A stretch of 64,000 nucleotides of DNA from NCBI RefSeq assembly GCF_003696265.1, contig NZ_RFFH01000001.1:310001-374000 (forward strand), read 5' to 3'. The notes under the pieces were generated by a model. It ran no database searches. It was not told the DNA's origin and saw nothing but the letters and a program-made list of their open reading frames with translations. Source of the DNA: Nocardia stercoris (GTDB lineage: Bacteria > Actinomycetota > Actinomycetes > Mycobacteriales > Mycobacteriaceae). Shown here piece by piece: positions 26,828 through 35,108 of this stretch (the stretch's first letter is position 1; every line of letters begins with the position of its first letter). Position numbers and translations under genes: made by a program.

Positions 26828-26833
26828 GATAAT
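26828..26833 (+). promoter_or_regulatory. Candidate -10 (GATAAT) for the GSP17M-domain gene
   Basis: GATAAT followed by 6 nt and ATG at 26840; no Shine-Dalgarno (the G run is part of the 6-nt gap). Confidence 0.5.
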
Positions 26834-26839
26834 GGGGGC

Positions 26840-27331
26840 ATGACCAATCCGTTGGGGAACGCCGGCCGCGGCCGGCAGGCCCTGCCGACACCGCCCTCGG
26901 GGTGGCCGGTGGGCTCGTATCCGACCTATGCCGAGGCGCAGCGGGCGGTCGAGCACTTGGCGGCCCGCCAGTTCCCGGTCGAGAACGTCACCATCGTGGG
27001 CGTCGACCTGATGCAGGTGGAGCGGGTGCTCTACCGGCTCACCTGGGGCAAGGTGATCGGCGGCGGAATGGCGTCGGGCGCTTGGCTGGGACTGTTCATC
27101 GGGCTGCTGCTGAGCCTGTTGACCACCGGCGGCACCTTCGGTCCGCTGGTGGTGTGCCTGGTGGGCGGCATCGTGTTCGGTGTGATCACGGCCGTGATTC
27201 CGTATGCCGCCACTCGCGGGCAGCGCGACTTCGCCTCCACCATGCAGCTCGTGGCCGGGCGCTACGACGTGCTGTGCGACCCGAAGGTCGCCGAGCAGGC
27301 CCGTGACGAGCTGGCCAGGCTGGCGCTGTAG
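26840..27331 (+). CDS. GSP17M-domain (general stress protein 17M-like) membrane protein, Rv1234-like
   Basis: 163 residues with an N-terminal general-stress-17M domain (VGSYPTYAEAQRAVEHLAARQFPVENVTIVGVDLMQVERV) and two adjacent hydrophobic segments (WLGLFIGLLLSLLTTGG and PLVVCLVGGIVFGVITAVIPYA), then a C-terminal RDFASTMQLVAGRYDVLCDP block conserved in the family. Probably an integral membrane stress protein; function unknown. A leaderless start is likely. The next gene's GTG overlaps its TAG by one base. Confidence 0.88.
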   Translation: MTNPLGNAGRGRQALPTPPSGWPVGSYPTYAEAQRAVEHLAARQFPVENVTIVGVDLMQVERVLYRLTWGKVIGGGMASGAWLGLFIGLLLSLLTTGGTFGPLVVCLVGGIVFGVITAVIPYAATRGQRDFASTMQLVAGRYDVLCDPKVAEQARDELARLAL

Positions 27332-27918
27332 TGGATGTGCTGACTCCGGTGCGGGCCGCCGCACTGCGCTACTTCGGTGCCGAAAACGGCGGGGCGACAG
27401 TCGATTCCGCCTCGGTTACGTTCCTCGGCCTGGAGCCCATGGAGATCCTGCGGATCCCGGCGGGCGAGCTGGTGCACTACGTGACCCTCGGCGGCTCCCG
27501 CCATCCCATGACCGATCCCGCTGCCGCGCTGGCCGATCCGGTGCGCGGCCCGCGCGCGGAGCTGGTGCTGACGCTGCGGGCCGGGGTCGGCGCGCAGGCC
27601 GGGCTGACCCGCGGCCTCGGCGTGCTGATCGCCGCACCCGCCGTGGAGGGCGTGGTGTTGCAGCCCGACGCACTGCTCGATCTCGGCGAACCGCTGTGGC
27701 GGGACGTGGCCTTCACCGCGGCGCTGCTCGGGCCGGCGGAGGCGCCCGAGGTGGAACTGCCTGCACCTGCGGAACCGGTCCGGTTCCTGACCGTCACCCC
27801 GATCACGGCCACCGAGGCGGCGTGGGTCCGGTTGCGGGGCGCGGACGCGCTGCGCGCGGCCTGGGCGGAGGCGGGTATCGACGTCCGCGATCCGCACCGC
27901 GCGGCAGTCAACCTGTAA
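27331..27918 (+). CDS. Suppressor-of-fused (SUFU)-domain-like protein
   Basis: 195 residues resembling the bacterial SUFU family: YFGAENGGATVDSASVTFLG, IPAGELVHYVTLGGSRHPM, RAELVLTLRAG and the C-terminal VRFLTVTPITATEAAWVRLRGADAL. In bacteria this fold occurs in immunity and peptide-binding contexts, but many stand-alone copies have no known role. GTG at 27331 overlaps the preceding stop by one base, so the two genes are probably cotranslated. No catalytic residues can be named. Confidence 0.75.
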   Translation: MDVLTPVRAAALRYFGAENGGATVDSASVTFLGLEPMEILRIPAGELVHYVTLGGSRHPMTDPAAALADPVRGPRAELVLTLRAGVGAQAGLTRGLGVLIAAPAVEGVVLQPDALLDLGEPLWRDVAFTAALLGPAEAPEVELPAPAEPVRFLTVTPITATEAAWVRLRGADALRAAWAEAGIDVRDPHRAAVNL

Positions 27919-27936
27919 CCGCCCCCGAATACACGT

Positions 27937-27970
27937 GATCCGGTCGCCGGGCGAACCTGGCAACCGGATC
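27937..27970. terminator. Bidirectional stem-loop between the SUFU-like and secreted protein genes
   Basis: GATCCGGT (27937-27944) pairs with ACCGGATC (27963-27970); inner GCC.GG/CC.GGC pairs extend the stem. It lies between convergent stops at 27918 and 27984. Confidence 0.65.
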
Positions 27971-27983
27971 GGTGCGTGACGAA

Positions 27984-28538
27984 CTAGCCGCCGATGCCGG
28001 AGAGCGAGAACGACATGGAACCGGCGGACGAGCCGGAGGACTTCTTCTGCTCTCCCTGGACCTGGCCGTCCTTGATCGTGGCAGTGGCGCCCGGGCTGCT
28101 GGAGCCCAGCGCGGTGAGCAGCTGCTGCCAGGCGTTCGGGCCGGGCGGGTCGGTCACGGTGATGTTCACCGGACCGAAGGTCTCGGCGTCCGCGGTGCAG
28201 CTGAAGGTGTACACCCCGATGTCCTGCGGGGTCCACGCGAAGTAGATGGTGCCTTGGTTGGCCTTCCCGCCCTGACTCTGGGTGGTCATGGTGATGGGGT
28301 GGGTCGCACCGGTGGCGTCGACGAGGGTGCCGGTGCAGGTGCCGTCGTTGCCGGTACCGGGGATGGTCATCATGTAGGTCTGACCGGTGTAGTAGTAGTC
28401 GTTCGCGGTGCCCGGGACCGCGATGCCGTTGGCCGAGGCATCGGCGGACGCGGTGGGCGCTGCCAGGGTGGCGGCGGCCGCCGTCACCGCGAAGCCGGTC
28501 AATGCCAAGCTGACCCGCCCGGCCGTGCTGTTCCTCAT
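27984..28538 (-). CDS. Secreted Ig-like/beta-rich protein of unknown function
   Basis: 184-residue exported protein. A Sec signal peptide (RNSTAGRVSLALTGFAVTAAAATLAAPTASA) is followed by a beta-rich domain with two cysteines (GTCTGTLV and FSCTAD) likely to form a disulfide and an ending VNITVTDP typical of Ig-like folds, then a serine/glycine-rich tail. I do not recognise a specific family. ATG at 28538 has GGGAGGAAG about 9 nt upstream; a longer reading from 28574 would place a charged extension before the signal peptide. Confidence 0.85.
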   Translation of the reverse strand: MRNSTAGRVSLALTGFAVTAAAATLAAPTASADASANGIAVPGTANDYYYTGQTYMMTIPGTGNDGTCTGTLVDATGATHPITMTTQSQGGKANQGTIYFAWTPQDIGVYTFSCTADAETFGPVNITVTDPPGPNAWQQLLTALGSSSPGATATIKDGQVQGEQKKSSGSSAGSMSFSLSGIGG

Positions 28539-28705
28539 CTGGATCGCTTCCTCCCGCCTTCGGCACCGTGACACGAGTACCGCGGGCGATTGTGCCAGTC
28601 CGGACGGTGGTCCGGGACCGGTTTCACCGATATCTGGGCTGTCAGTGTTTCACAGTTCGGGAGTGGCTTCGCGGTGATCGATCGGGGGCTGCGGGCGCGG
28701 ACAGG

Positions 28706-28711
28706 CAAGAT
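28706..28711 (+). promoter_or_regulatory. Candidate -10 (CAAGAT) for the PHP phosphoesterase gene
   Basis: CAAGAT followed by 6 nt and GTG at 28718, no Shine-Dalgarno. Confidence 0.45.
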
Positions 28712-28717
28712 GGGCTG

Positions 28718-29572
28718 GTGCGCATCGATCTACACACCCACTCCACGGCCTCCGACGGCACCGACACCCCGGCCGAGCTGATCGCTCACGCCGCGGCGGC
28801 GGGCCTGGACGTGGTCGCCCTCACCGACCACGACACCACCGCCGGCTGGACCGAGGCGGTCGCCGCGCTGCCCGCCGGCCTGACCCTGGTCCGGGGGATG
28901 GAGATGTCGTGCCAGGGGATGGGCGAGGACGGCCGGCCGGTGCCGGTGCACATGCTGGCCTACCTGTTCGATCCGGCCGACGCCGCGTTCGCCGATGAGC
29001 GGGAACGGCTGCGCGCCGAACGGGTGCAGCGGGTGCGGTCGATGGCCGAACTGATGGCCGCCGACGGGCTGCCCGTCGACCCCGACGCCGTCCTGGCCTC
29101 GGCGGGTTCGGCCGCGGGCCGGCCGCATCTGGCCCGGGCGCTGGTCGCCGCAGGCGTGGTCCCGACGGTGAACGACGCCTTCATCGAGTTGCTGGCCCCG
29201 GGCGGCCGGTACTACGTCGAGAAGTCCGACACCCCGCTGCGGCAGGCGGTCGAGATGGTGACCGCGGCCGGCGGCGTCACCGTCGTCGCGCATCCGCGCG
29301 CCCGCAAGCGCGGCCGGTTGCTCGCGCTGAGCGAGATCCGGGACCTGGCCGCGGCCGGCCTGGCGGGCATCGAGATCGACCACCCCGACCACAATGCCGA
29401 CGATCGTGCCGTACTGCACGAGCTGGCCACCGAATTGGGCCTGTGCACAACCGGCTCGTCCGATTACCACGGCAGCAACAAAACGGTCCGGATCGGTGAA
29501 TTCACCACCGATCCGGTCGAATTCGAGAAACTGATCGGAAAGGCGACCGGCGTGGAGGTGGTGACCGGGTGA
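28718..29572 (+). CDS. PHP-domain phosphoesterase (TrpH/RNase AM-like)
   Basis: 284-residue metal-dependent phosphoesterase. The four PHP motifs are visible: DLHTHSTASDG at the N-terminus, ALTDHDTTAGW, the central GMEMSC and HMLAYLFD, and VVAHPRA near the middle, with SSDYHG near the C-terminus. Homologues such as YciV/TrpH hydrolyse 3',5'-bisphosphate nucleotides or trim RNA 5' ends. GTG at 28718 is chosen because VRIDLHTHS is the family's N-terminus and a -10 lies 6 nt upstream; longer readings from 28568 are not supported. It overlaps the next small gene by 4 nt. Confidence 0.9.
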   Translation: MRIDLHTHSTASDGTDTPAELIAHAAAAGLDVVALTDHDTTAGWTEAVAALPAGLTLVRGMEMSCQGMGEDGRPVPVHMLAYLFDPADAAFADERERLRAERVQRVRSMAELMAADGLPVDPDAVLASAGSAAGRPHLARALVAAGVVPTVNDAFIELLAPGGRYYVEKSDTPLRQAVEMVTAAGGVTVVAHPRARKRGRLLALSEIRDLAAAGLAGIEIDHPDHNADDRAVLHELATELGLCTTGSSDYHGSNKTVRIGEFTTDPVEFEKLIGKATGVEVVTG

Positions 29573-29832
29573 CGGTTCGCGGATACAGCGGAGTGGTGGC
29601 CGGCGGCCTGATCGCGCTGACGCTCGTGCTGGCCGGCGCCGAGCTGCTGGGCGCGCGTGACGGCTTCCCGGGCCCCGGCTGGTCGATGGTGGCCTGGCAC
29701 CTGATTGTAACGATTGTGGCTGTGGTGGCCCAGATTCTGGCGGACCGCCGGCGCGACGTTATCGGATTCGCCGGGTCGATCGCGGTTTTTGCGGCGGCAG
29801 GTTACATTCTGGTGACGCAGTGGTGGAATTGA
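29569..29832 (+). CDS. Small three-span membrane protein
   Basis: 87 residues with three hydrophobic segments (VVAGGLIALTLVLAGAELLG; WHLIVTIVAVVAQILA; IGFAGSIAVFAAAGYILV) and a short basic loop ADRRRD between the last two. No family recognised. GTG at 29569 overlaps the PHP gene stop (GTGA), which argues for a real, cotranslated gene. Its GC3 bias matches its neighbours. Confidence 0.75.
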   Translation: MTVRGYSGVVAGGLIALTLVLAGAELLGARDGFPGPGWSMVAWHLIVTIVAVVAQILADRRRDVIGFAGSIAVFAAAGYILVTQWWN

Positions 29833-29882
29833 GCTCCGCGCGCTGTTGCTAAGCAGTGAATTGTGTCCGAATATTCTTACTT

Positions 29883-31448
29883 GTGACCCCAATCGACGCC
29901 GACGTATTGGTAGTTGGGGGTGGGCCCGCAGGAGCGTGGGCAGCCCTGGCCGCGGCCTATCGCGGCGCTAGCGTCGTTCTGGTCGACAAGGCTCGCTGCG
30001 GGGCCAGCGGCCCGTCCGCGCACGGCACCGTCGCATTCTGGAACATCCCGCCGGGCACGCAGCGCGCCGAACAGGTGCGGCGCACTCTGACCGGCGGTGG
30101 CGCGCTCGGCGATCCGGAATGGATCGACCGGGTCCTGGGCGAAACCCACCGGCGGGTGCGGGACCTGATGCTCGCCGGTTACCGCTTTCTCCCCGAACTG
30201 TCCGATGCCGCGCCGCGCGTGCAGCTCGACGGCGCCCGGTATCTCACCCGGCTGCGCCGCTGTCTGGCCGCCGCGGGCGTGCGGATCCTGGACCACCATC
30301 CCGCACTGCAACTGCTGATCGATGCCGACGGCGTGGTCACCGGTGCCGGCGGCGTGCGGACCCGGTCGCCCCACGAGTCCTGGACGATCCGTGCCGGTGC
30401 GGTGGTCGTGGCGACCGGGGGCTGTGCCTTCCGGTCCGGCGCGGCCGGCACCGATGTGGACACCGGCGACGGGCTGCTGATGGCCGCCGAGGTGGGCGGC
30501 GAGCTGTCGGGGATGGAATTCTCCTGCGCCTACACCCTGATCCCGGGTGATCGGATGGCCGTGCGCCAGGTGGGCCCGGCGCCGGTGCCGAGCCTGGGAC
30601 CGGCGGTCACGGTGTACGACGAATCCGGTGCGGCCGTTGACGATCAGGGGCCGGCCGGCCGGGCGGCGGTGATGCGCGCGCTGGCGGACGGGCGCCGGAT
30701 CTATGCGGTCCTCGCCGAGCTGCCGGAACCGGTGCGGCGCACCGCGGCCCGGTTCGCCCTCGCGGACGGCCGGGTGCCGCTGCGGGCGCAGCTGGACGGC
30801 ACCGTGCGTGGGACCGGCGGCGTGCGGATCGTCGGATTCGATTGTGCGACAACAGCTCCCGGACTCTTCGCGGCCGGCGACGTGACCAGCCGGGAGGCGG
30901 TGCGTGGCGCATCCGGCGGCTTGGGCGGACACGACGGCGCCTGGTCGCTGTCCTCGGGGGTATGGGCCGGTGCCGGCGCGGCCGAATTCGCGCGCGGCCG
31001 CGACACACTCGGCCGCGCGCGCCCGGCCGTCCCGGGTGCGGGACTCGGGCCCGGCGGCGGCATCGACCCGCGCGCCGTGGTCGGCCTGGTCCAGGAACAC
31101 ACATTGCCGCTGCGACGCAGCTACCTGCGCAGCGCCGGGAGCCTGTGCGACAGCATCGCCGAACTCGACGGGCTGTGGCCCGCCACCCAGTGGGATCTGG
31201 GCGGACAGGGCGCCGCCCGGGTACGCGCCCGGGAGGCGGCCGCGCTGCTGGCCGTGGCCCGCTGGACCAAACACAGTGCGCTCGCGCGCCCCGAGACCCG
31301 CGGCATGCACCGCCGCACCGACCACCCCGGACCGGACCGCGACTACGAATTGCGGCTGCTCAGCGGCGGACTCGACCAGGTGTGGGTGCGGCCGGACGGG
31401 CCCGATGCGGACAGTTCGCAGCGTCCGGCCGATCTGACCGCGGTCTAG
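29883..31448 (+). CDS. FAD-dependent fumarate reductase/succinate dehydrogenase flavoprotein-like oxidoreductase
   Basis: 521 residues. The N-terminal dinucleotide fold VLVVGGGPAGAWAALAAAYRGASVVLVDKA binds FAD, SGPSAHGTVAFWN matches the serine/histidine-rich loop of the FAD_binding_2 family, and ATGGCAFRSG and PGLFAAGDVTSREAVRGASGGLGG give the second FAD-binding region. A C-terminal helical domain follows, as in aspartate oxidase, SdhA and AprA. No iron-sulfur or membrane subunit gene is adjacent, so it may be a soluble, stand-alone enzyme. GTG at 29883 has a TATTCT 5 nt upstream (possibly leaderless). Substrate unknown. Confidence 0.85.
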   Translation: MTPIDADVLVVGGGPAGAWAALAAAYRGASVVLVDKARCGASGPSAHGTVAFWNIPPGTQRAEQVRRTLTGGGALGDPEWIDRVLGETHRRVRDLMLAGYRFLPELSDAAPRVQLDGARYLTRLRRCLAAAGVRILDHHPALQLLIDADGVVTGAGGVRTRSPHESWTIRAGAVVVATGGCAFRSGAAGTDVDTGDGLLMAAEVGGELSGMEFSCAYTLIPGDRMAVRQVGPAPVPSLGPAVTVYDESGAAVDDQGPAGRAAVMRALADGRRIYAVLAELPEPVRRTAARFALADGRVPLRAQLDGTVRGTGGVRIVGFDCATTAPGLFAAGDVTSREAVRGASGGLGGHDGAWSLSSGVWAGAGAAEFARGRDTLGRARPAVPGAGLGPGGGIDPRAVVGLVQEHTLPLRRSYLRSAGSLCDSIAELDGLWPATQWDLGGQGAARVRAREAAALLAVARWTKHSALARPETRGMHRRTDHPGPDRDYELRLLSGGLDQVWVRPDGPDADSSQRPADLTAV

Positions 31449-31539
31449 GAATCCGGCGAAACGTGTGGGGCATTCACATTCGGTTGCGCCGGCCGGAGAG
31501 ACAGTTCACCCGCGACACGAAACAGCCGGGAGTTTTCTC

Positions 31540-31570
31540 TTGCGTGGCGGTAATCCCCGCCGTCTAGTGT
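31540..31570 (+). promoter_or_regulatory. Candidate promoter upstream of the malic enzyme region
   Basis: TTGCGT (31540-31545), 19 bp, TAGTGT (31565-31570), then 6 nt to a GTG at 31577. It could drive the small reading frame at 31577, the malic enzyme gene with a roughly 400-nt leader, or both. Confidence 0.45.
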
Positions 31571-31576
31571 GATCGC

Positions 31577-31942
31577 GTGACCTGCCACACAACAGCCGCC
31601 GACCGGATCCCGGTCCGTGACTGTGTGCCGCGCCGAGGATTTGTCACCATGCCCGCGGAGCTGGCACAATGTGGCGGATTCCCGGCCGACGCCACCGCCC
31701 GGCCCGGGAGCGTTGGTGAACTGCGATCCGTGACGCACGGCTCCGGTCGGCTGGTCACCGTGCCCCTCGACCCGGATTCACCCGTTCCGGCGTCCGCTCG
31801 ACGGATCTTCTGTCGCGACTTTGCCCTGTGCGGACCCACTCGCGCCGCTGTTGCCGCGAGACCCCAGGCCCGAGTTCCCGGCCGTGGCCGAAGCAGTTCC
31901 GCGAGCTTCCGTGGATACATCGAACTCGAAACTCGGCAGTAA
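31577..31942 (+). CDS. Possible small upstream ORF of malic enzyme
   Basis: A 121-codon frame fills most of the 534-nt space between the flavoprotein and malic enzyme genes. It starts with GTG exactly 6 nt after a TAGTGT -10, as leaderless genes here do, and its first two thirds have GC-rich third positions. The product is cysteine-containing (CH..., CVPRRG, CGGF, FCRDFALCG) with no recognised domain or signal peptide. It ends 40 nt before the malic enzyme start. It may be a regulatory leader peptide or a chance frame; I could not exclude either. Otherwise 31449-31982 shows no RNA gene or riboswitch that I can name. Confidence 0.3.
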   Translation: MTCHTTAADRIPVRDCVPRRGFVTMPAELAQCGGFPADATARPGSVGELRSVTHGSGRLVTVPLDPDSPVPASARRIFCRDFALCGPTRAAVAARPQARVPGRGRSSSASFRGYIELETRQ

Positions 31943-31982
31943 CCGTGCCCCGGTTCTCGCCGTACCGATCAGGAGTGAAATC

Positions 31983-33173
31983 GTGTCACCCGTGACTGAC
32001 GCACCGAACGCCACCCTGTCCGCCATCACCGACGAGGAAATCTTCGCTGGTCACCTAGGCGGCAAGCTGTCGGTCGAACTCACCTCCCCGCTGGAGACGC
32101 AGCGCGACCTGTCCATCGCCTACACCCCGGGTGTGGCGCAGGTCTGCCGCGCGATCGCCAAGGACGAGAGTCTGGCCAAGACCTACACCTGGGCCGAGCG
32201 CCTGGTCGTGGTCGTCAGTGACGGCACCGCCGTCCTGGGGCTCGGCGACATCGGCCCGCGCGCCTCGCTGCCGGTCATGGAGGGCAAGGCGGCGCTGTTC
32301 AAGAAGTTCGCGGGTCTGGACTCGATCCCGATCGTGCTGGACACCAAGGACGTCGACGCGATCGTGGAGACCCTGATCCGGCTGCGGCCGAGCTTCGGCG
32401 CGGTCAACCTGGAGGACATCTCCGCTCCCCGCTGCTTCGAGATCGAGAAGCGTGTCGTCGAGGCGCTGGACTGCCCGGTCATGCACGACGACCAGCACGG
32501 CACCGCGATCGTGGTGCTGGCCGCGCTGAAGGGTGCCGCCGCGTTCCAGGGCCGGCCGATGTCGGGCCTGAAGGTCGTTGTCTCCGGTGCCGGTGCCGCC
32601 GGTGTGGCGTGCGCGAACATCCTGCTGGCCGCCGGTGTCCCCGATGTGGTCGCGCTGGACTCGAAGGGCATCGTGAGCTCGGACCGCGCCGACCTCAACG
32701 AGATCAAGGCCGACCTGGCCGCGCGCACCAACCCCCGCGGGCTGACCGGCGGTGCCGCCGAGGCGCTGGCCGGCGCGGACGTGTTCCTGGGCCTGTCGGC
32801 CGGCACGATCGACGAGGAGCTCATCGCCTCGATGGCGCCGGAGTCGATCGTGTTCGCCATGTCGAACCCGGACCCGGAGATCCACCCCGAGGTGGCCGCC
32901 AAGTACGCCGCCATCGTGGCCACCGGCCGCAGCGACTTCCCGAACCAGATCAACAACGTGCTGGCCTTCCCCGGTGTGTTCAAGGGCGCGCTGGATGCGG
33001 GTGCCCGCCGCATCACCGAGGGCATGAAGGTCGCGGCCGCGGAGGCGATCCTGGGCGTGGTGGCCGACGAGCTGGCCGCCGACAAGATCATCCCCAGCCC
33101 GCTGGACCCGCGGGTCGCGCCGGCCGTGGCGGCCGCGGTGGCCGAGGCCGCGCGCGCGGAGGGTGTCGCGTAG
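31983..33173 (+). CDS. NAD(P)-dependent malic enzyme (short bacterial type)
   Basis: 396-residue malic enzyme that decarboxylates malate to pyruvate. SIAYTPGVAQVCRAIA, TYTWAERLVVVVSDGTAVLGLGDIGP, LEDISAPRCFEIE, MHDDQHGTAIV and the NAD(P)-binding loop VVSGAGAAGVACANILL are family hallmarks. It lacks the phosphotransacetylase-like C-terminal extension of MaeB, so it is the short form. GTG at 31983 has AGGAG 7 nt upstream; readings from 31821 would add unrelated sequence. A very strong terminator follows the gene. Confidence 0.93.
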   Translation: MSPVTDAPNATLSAITDEEIFAGHLGGKLSVELTSPLETQRDLSIAYTPGVAQVCRAIAKDESLAKTYTWAERLVVVVSDGTAVLGLGDIGPRASLPVMEGKAALFKKFAGLDSIPIVLDTKDVDAIVETLIRLRPSFGAVNLEDISAPRCFEIEKRVVEALDCPVMHDDQHGTAIVVLAALKGAAAFQGRPMSGLKVVVSGAGAAGVACANILLAAGVPDVVALDSKGIVSSDRADLNEIKADLAARTNPRGLTGGAAEALAGADVFLGLSAGTIDEELIASMAPESIVFAMSNPDPEIHPEVAAKYAAIVATGRSDFPNQINNVLAFPGVFKGALDAGARRITEGMKVAAAEAILGVVADELAADKIIPSPLDPRVAPAVAAAVAEAARAEGVA

Positions 33174-33191
33174 GTCTTCGCTTCGACGACG

Positions 33192-33225
33192 AAGGCGCCC
33201 CGATTCCGTCGAATCGGGGCGCCTT
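33192..33225 (+). terminator. Rho-independent terminator after malic enzyme
   Basis: A perfect 15-bp stem (AAGGCGCCCCGATTC / GAATCGGGGCGCCTT) with a CGTC loop, ending in TTT. Because the hemophore-like gene converges on it, it can serve both directions. Confidence 0.9.
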
Positions 33226-33279
33226 TCGTATATCCGGCTCGGGATCACTTGCCCGAGTGGAAGATTCGGGTCGAGGAAG

Positions 33280-33615
33280 CTACTTGCCCGGGTGGCAGGC
33301 GTGGCGGTAGTCGATCGCTTCCTGCCGCGCGGCCTTCAGTCCCGCGACCAGGTCGGGGTTGGCCGCAGCGAACGCCTGGCGCTCGGCCTTGCGCTGGTCC
33401 TTCGGCAGGCCGCGCAGCTTGCCGATCTCCTGCTGCAGCGCCGGATTCGCGGCGATATAGGCCTGCACCTTCGGCGCGGTGTCCGCCTTGACCTGAGCCC
33501 AGCTCTGCGGGCTGCACGGCAGCGGGTCGGCCGAGGCGGCGCTGGGCAGGGCGACCGCGAGGATGCCCGCGGTGACGGCGGTGCCGGTCAGGACGGCGGC
33601 GACGGTGCGCTTCAT
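33280..33615 (-). CDS. Secreted hemophore-like heme-binding protein
   Basis: 111 residues: a Sec signal peptide (KRTVAAVLTGTAVTAGILAVALPSAASA) and a small helical mature domain starting DPLPCSPQSWAQVKADTAPKVQAYIAANP and ending YRHACHPGK. The two terminal cysteines and the PxLxxxxxxL...NPDL pattern match the mycobacterial hemophore-like family (Rv0203-type), whose members bind heme outside the membrane. ATG at 33615 has GGAGG 5 nt upstream. It lies directly downstream of a two-component system and is preceded by an inverted pair of 17-bp boxes (33669-33713) also found before the regulator gene, so it is probably that system's target. Confidence 0.85.
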   Translation of the reverse strand: MKRTVAAVLTGTAVTAGILAVALPSAASADPLPCSPQSWAQVKADTAPKVQAYIAANPALQQEIGKLRGLPKDQRKAERQAFAAANPDLVAGLKAARQEAIDYRHACHPGK

Positions 33616-33668
33616 AAGTTCCTCCAGATGGGGTGAATTCCTGTCCCCACCGAATCTGCCCGCCGAAA

Positions 33669-33713
33669 CTGAAGACCGGCTGAAGGATCCGCTGCCTTTC
33701 AGCCGACCCTCAG
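33669..33713. promoter_or_regulatory. Inverted pair of response-regulator boxes upstream of the hemophore-like gene
   Basis: CTGAAGACCGGCTGAAG on the plus strand (33669-33685) and CTGAGGGTCGGCTGAAA on the minus strand (33697-33713). Each contains two CTGA units 11 bp apart, the spacing bound by OmpR-family dimers. They also form a hairpin and so resemble a terminator for the kinase gene, but the recurrence upstream of the regulator gene points to protein binding. Confidence 0.65.
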
Positions 33714-33725
33714 GGACCCCGCCGG

Positions 33726-35108
33726 TCAGCCGATCGGCACCGTGGGGTGATCGGTGCCGGGCCCGGCCGGCACACCCGGCGCCACGACGGTCTCGGCGGG
33801 CGTATCCACCGGGAGTTGCAGGACGAAGCGGGCACCCGACCCGGACGGCGGTGGCACACAGCGCAGGCTACCGCCGTGCGCCTCGGCGATGCCGCGCGCG
33901 ATGGACAAACCCAGACCCGAACCGCCGGCGGAGCGGCTGTCGTCGAGGCGGACCAGCCGATCGAAGATGCGTTCCCGATCCGCTTCCGGCACACCGGGTC
34001 CGGTGTCGATGACGGTGACCCGGGCGCTGCCCTCGACGGTCGCGACCTCGACCGTGAGCGACCCGCCTTCGGGCATGGCCTGACAGGCGTTGCTCAGCAG
34101 GTTCACCAGGACCCGGCCCAGGTGTTCCGGATCGGCCGGTACCCACACCGGGAACCCGGACAGGTGGAATTCGATTCCGGGATAGAGCAATCGGACCCGA
34201 TCCAGCTGGGTGCCGGCGACAGCGTGCAGGTCGACGGGTTCCCGGTGCAGCGCCAGCCCGGAGTCGATGCGGGCCAGATCGAGCAGATCCTCCACCAGCC
34301 GGCCCGCGCGCTGCGCCTCCCGGACCAGCAGGACGTGCATCCGTTCCCGTTCGGCCGGATCGCTGTCGGGTGGCTGGTGCACGACCGCCTCGGCAATGGC
34401 GCGGATCCCCGCGATCGGGGTGCGCAGTTCGTGCGCGGCGTCACCGACGAATTCGCGGACCCGGCGTTCCGAGGCCCGGGCACGCGCCTCGGCACCCTCC
34501 AGCGCGTCCAGCATCTCGTCGAAAGCGCCTGCGGCGCGGCCGAGTTCGGTGTCGGTGCGCGACGGTGCCAGCCGCCGGCCCCGGTCGCCGCGCGCGATGT
34601 CGCGGGCCAGCCGGGTCATGGTGTCCAGTGGGATCAATGCCCGGCCCACCCCGAACCACAGCGCGAGCCCCAGCAGCAGCAGCGCGCTCACGGTGGCCGC
34701 GGCCGACACCCGGGTCAGCGCTCGCTGCGCGCGGGCCAGCAGGGGCGTGTCGATCTCCAGGGTCAGGTTCGCCCGGTTCAGCTCGCCGGGACCGGTCAGC
34801 CGGGCCGTGCGGGACGGATCTTGCGACCCGGCCGCGGGGTCGAGGCTGCCGAGAGTGCGGCCGTCGGCCAGCACCAGCCGCGCCCGCACCGAGCCCTTGT
34901 CCATCCGCTGGACGAGCGTGGTCGCGGGAGTATTGTCCAGGGCCAGTTGGCGGGCCAGCTGCATGTGGTCGGTCAGGACCGCGTTCTCGCCGCGGTGCAC
35001 CACGAAGCCGAACAGGATGTGCACCGCCAGCGCGACCACCACCAGCAGCGCTCCCGCGATCGCCACGGCGGTGACCGTCACCCGCCGGCGCAGCGACATG
35101 GTGCGCAT
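33726..35108 (-). CDS. Sensor histidine kinase (OmpR-partner type)
   Basis: 460 residues. Two membrane helices (about residues 10-33 and 150-171) enclose a roughly 115-residue extracytoplasmic sensor; HAMP (about 172-225) follows, then the phospho-acceptor H-box GDAAHELRTPIAGI, N-box LLSNACQAM, G1 DTGPGVP and G2 GGSGLGLSIA. It autophosphorylates and passes phosphate to the response regulator encoded just upstream, whose TGA it overlaps by one base (TGATG). The signal is unknown; the adjacent hemophore-like gene and shared boxes suggest heme or envelope stress. The proline-rich C-terminal 25 residues are unusual. Confidence 0.92.
   Translation of the reverse strand: MRTMSLRRRVTVTAVAIAGALLVVVALAVHILFGFVVHRGENAVLTDHMQLARQLALDNTPATTLVQRMDKGSVRARLVLADGRTLGSLDPAAGSQDPSRTARLTGPGELNRANLTLEIDTPLLARAQRALTRVSAAATVSALLLLGLALWFGVGRALIPLDTMTRLARDIARGDRGRRLAPSRTDTELGRAAGAFDEMLDALEGAEARARASERRVREFVGDAAHELRTPIAGIRAIAEAVVHQPPDSDPAERERMHVLLVREAQRAGRLVEDLLDLARIDSGLALHREPVDLHAVAGTQLDRVRLLYPGIEFHLSGFPVWVPADPEHLGRVLVNLLSNACQAMPEGGSLTVEVATVEGSARVTVIDTGPGVPEADRERIFDRLVRLDDSRSAGGSGLGLSIARGIAEAHGGSLRCVPPPSGSGARFVLQLPVDTPAETVVAPGVPAGPGTDHPTVPIG

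Noticed and set aside
27031..27243. Minus-strand 70-codon frame within the GSP17M gene.
   Set aside because: It lies entirely inside a well-supported gene and has no start signal or recognisable product.
33677..33705. Hairpin CGGCTGAA...TTCAGCCG after the histidine kinase gene, first read as a terminator.
   Set aside because: The arms are parts of two inverted 17-bp boxes that recur upstream of the response-regulator gene, so regulator binding explains them better. A dual role cannot be excluded.
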